Assembly (NCBI GenBank): GCA_020853885.1
Contig: JADYXZ010000010.1
Span: 62,001-126,000, forward strand
Direction: 5' to 3'
DNA length: 64,000 nucleotides
Source of the DNA: Bradyrhizobiaceae bacterium
GTDB taxonomy: Bacteria > Pseudomonadota > Alphaproteobacteria > Rhizobiales > Xanthobacteraceae
The notes under the pieces were generated by a model that saw only the letters and a list, made by a program, of their open reading frames with translations, had not been told where the DNA came from and did no database searches. Below, piece by piece: positions 62,908 to 64,000 of this stretch. Made by a program: the position numbers and the translations under genes. Numbering within the stretch: position 1 is the first letter of the stretch; every line of letters begins with the position of its first letter.

Positions 62908-64000
62908 TCAGTGGGGAGCGGCTTGCACCGCGAGCGCGAGTTCCGCGGTGGACGCATCGACGGCATTGGTCGCGGTCACGACGACGGCGTGATGGCCGGG
63001 CGCGGCCGGCACGCCGGCGATCTCGCCCGTGGCGGCGTCGAGATGCAGCCCTGCCGGGAGACCCTCCGCGCGGAAGGCCGCCGGCCCGTTGCGCACGGCA
63101 AGCTTCAGGCGAAACGCACGGCCGACAATTGCCGTTGCCGTCATGGGGCCTTCGATGAGCGGATATTTCGCCTGCTCGCGTTGGGCGAGGAAGGCGGTGA
63201 GGCGGTGGCGCGCATTGGCGCGCAAATCCACCCAGAACAGGTTGATGTCGAAGACATGATAGTTGCCCGGGTCGAAGACGCCGCCGTCATCGAACAGGCC
63301 GGCGGGCAAGGCAGGCGACACCAGCGTGTAGCCGTGCCCGGTGCGGGCGCTGACCAGGTGCGCGACCGGCCGCGAGAAATGCGTCGCGGCAACCCCGAAC
63401 GGCACCGCGCCCAGATGCAGGCTCTGCGGCGCCGGCACGTCGTCCGCGCGCCAGCTCACCGGATTGATGTTGACGAGCGGCATGCCTTTCGCCGAACGCC
63501 AACGGCGGGCGGCGGCATCCCAATAGACGTTGATCGCTTCCCAGCCGCCGAAGTCGCGGTAGCCATCCTTGAACACGCCCCAGATTGCCACGCAGCCGAC
63601 CTGCCCGGCCGTAGCGCAGGGCGGAATGCGGGCGAGATGCTCGGCAAAAACCGAGCGCGGCGTTGGCATGCCGGGAAGATAAGCGGCCACCAGGCGCGCC
63701 TGCAGCGGCGTGCCCTGAATCGCCTCCATGAGCAGGCGCAGCCCGTAATTGCTGCCCTGACTGTGCGCGACGAGAAAGAACGGCCGCCCCTGGTTCTCGT
63801 GCTCCGCATAATATGCAAAGGCCCGCCGTACATCCTCGTAGGCGAAATTCATCGGAGGCTGCAGCGCCGCCTCGCTCTCGTCGTAAACATGCAGGGCGAC
63901 CTGGCGATAGCGGGGCGCATAGATGCGCGCAATTCCGTTGAAGGGCGTTGCCTGCGCCATCAGCATCATGCGTCCGATCGCGATCGCCTGCGGATCGTCG
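62908..64000 (-). CDS. DUF3089 alpha/beta hydrolase with C-terminal Ig-like domain (5' part cut by window edge)
   Basis: The frame remains open to the right edge, so the N-terminus is missing; 363 residues are visible. The DUF3089 core has NGIARIYAPRYRQVALHVYD, FVLVAHSQGS-like sequence (FFLVAHSQGSNYGLRLL) with a nucleophile elbow, and PVAHLVSARTGHGYTLVSPA. The last 80 residues resemble a putative Ig (He_PIG) domain: GLPAGLHLDAATGEIAGVPA. The role is not known; the family includes cell-surface or exported lipase-like proteins. It lies 116 bases before the selenoprotein start. Confidence 0.82.
   Translation of the reverse strand, partial: DDPQAIAIGRMMLMAQATPFNGIARIYAPRYRQVALHVYDESEAALQPPMNFAYEDVRRAFAYYAEHENQGRPFFLVAHSQGSNYGLRLLMEAIQGTPLQARLVAAYLPGMPTPRSVFAEHLARIPPCATAGQVGCVAIWGVFKDGYRDFGGWEAINVYWDAAARRWRSAKGMPLVNINPVSWRADDVPAPQSLHLGAVPFGVAATHFSRPVAHLVSARTGHGYTLVSPALPAGLFDDGGVFDPGNYHVFDINLFWVDLRANARHRLTAFLAQREQAKYPLIEGPMTATAIVGRAFRLKLAVRNGPAAFRAEGLPAGLHLDAATGEIAGVPAAPGHHAVVVTATNAVDASTAELALAVQAAPH

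Overview
The window looks like a chromosomal segment of a high-GC alphaproteobacterium, most likely of the order Hyphomicrobiales (Rhizobiales). The reasons are a gcrA cell-cycle regulator, a SAM-II riboswitch before metZ, the long alphaproteobacterial dCTP deaminase, a PstA with a large periplasmic insert, FixK/FNR-type boxes before an oxidase operon, and intergenic palindromes of a kind I associate with Bradyrhizobium and Rhodopseudomonas relatives. The genus is inference only.

Layout: 1-1039, a P19-type iron-binding protein and a partial membrane polyferredoxin. 1258-10489, a complete cbb3 oxidase operon (ccoNOQPGHIS) led by a two-subunit extradiol dioxygenase of the LigAB type, all behind one perfect FixK/FNR box. 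10566-13618, an Mla-type lipid ABC transporter. 13779-16298, LigD split into three adjacent genes for phosphoesterase, ligase and polymerase. 16337-27973, a low-oxygen or dormancy cluster: two CBS-BON proteins, carbamate kinase, a COG2403 P-loop protein, universal stress protein, Lon-like protease, hibernation factor fused to a cold-shock domain, dodecin, DUF2267 protein and a fused acyl-CoA synthetase/acetyltransferase, with three FixK/FNR-like boxes. 27988-36870, housekeeping genes: dCTP deaminase, SAM-II riboswitch with metZ, apaG, an MFS carrier, hslO, argF, argD and gcrA. 36911-44779, the full phosphate regulon phoR-pstSCAB-phoU-phoB with a three-repeat Pho box. 45691-49150, a visibly AT-richer segment with a hybrid histidine kinase, an odd response regulator and a small exported protein, probably acquired. 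49261-53286, a membrane flippase-like protein, folE, small hypotheticals, a fragment of a tyrosine integrase and tRNA-Arg(TCG). 53362-58131, a branched-chain amino acid type ABC transporter. 58538-64000, an alpha/beta hydrolase, a MarR regulator, a thioredoxin-reductase-like flavoprotein, a probable selenoprotein, and a partial DUF3089 hydrolase.

The most notable item is at 61133-62791. Two reading frames there are in phase and separated by a single TGA. A hairpin with a GGTC loop lies 17 bases after that TGA, the same loop and nearly the same distance as in the E. coli fdhF SECIS element. I read it as one 552-residue selenoprotein with a Sec-Ser-Thr-Cys redox motif, related to the UGSC (seleno)protein family. 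It is followed by a thioredoxin-reductase-like gene and a MarR gene, and both promoters of the group carry a similar MarR-like operator.

The oxidase operon, the FixK-box genes, carbamate kinase, the ADP-forming acyl-CoA synthetase and the ribosome hibernation and proteolysis genes fit a common theme: survival and ATP supply at low oxygen. The phosphate block and the housekeeping genes look ordinary.
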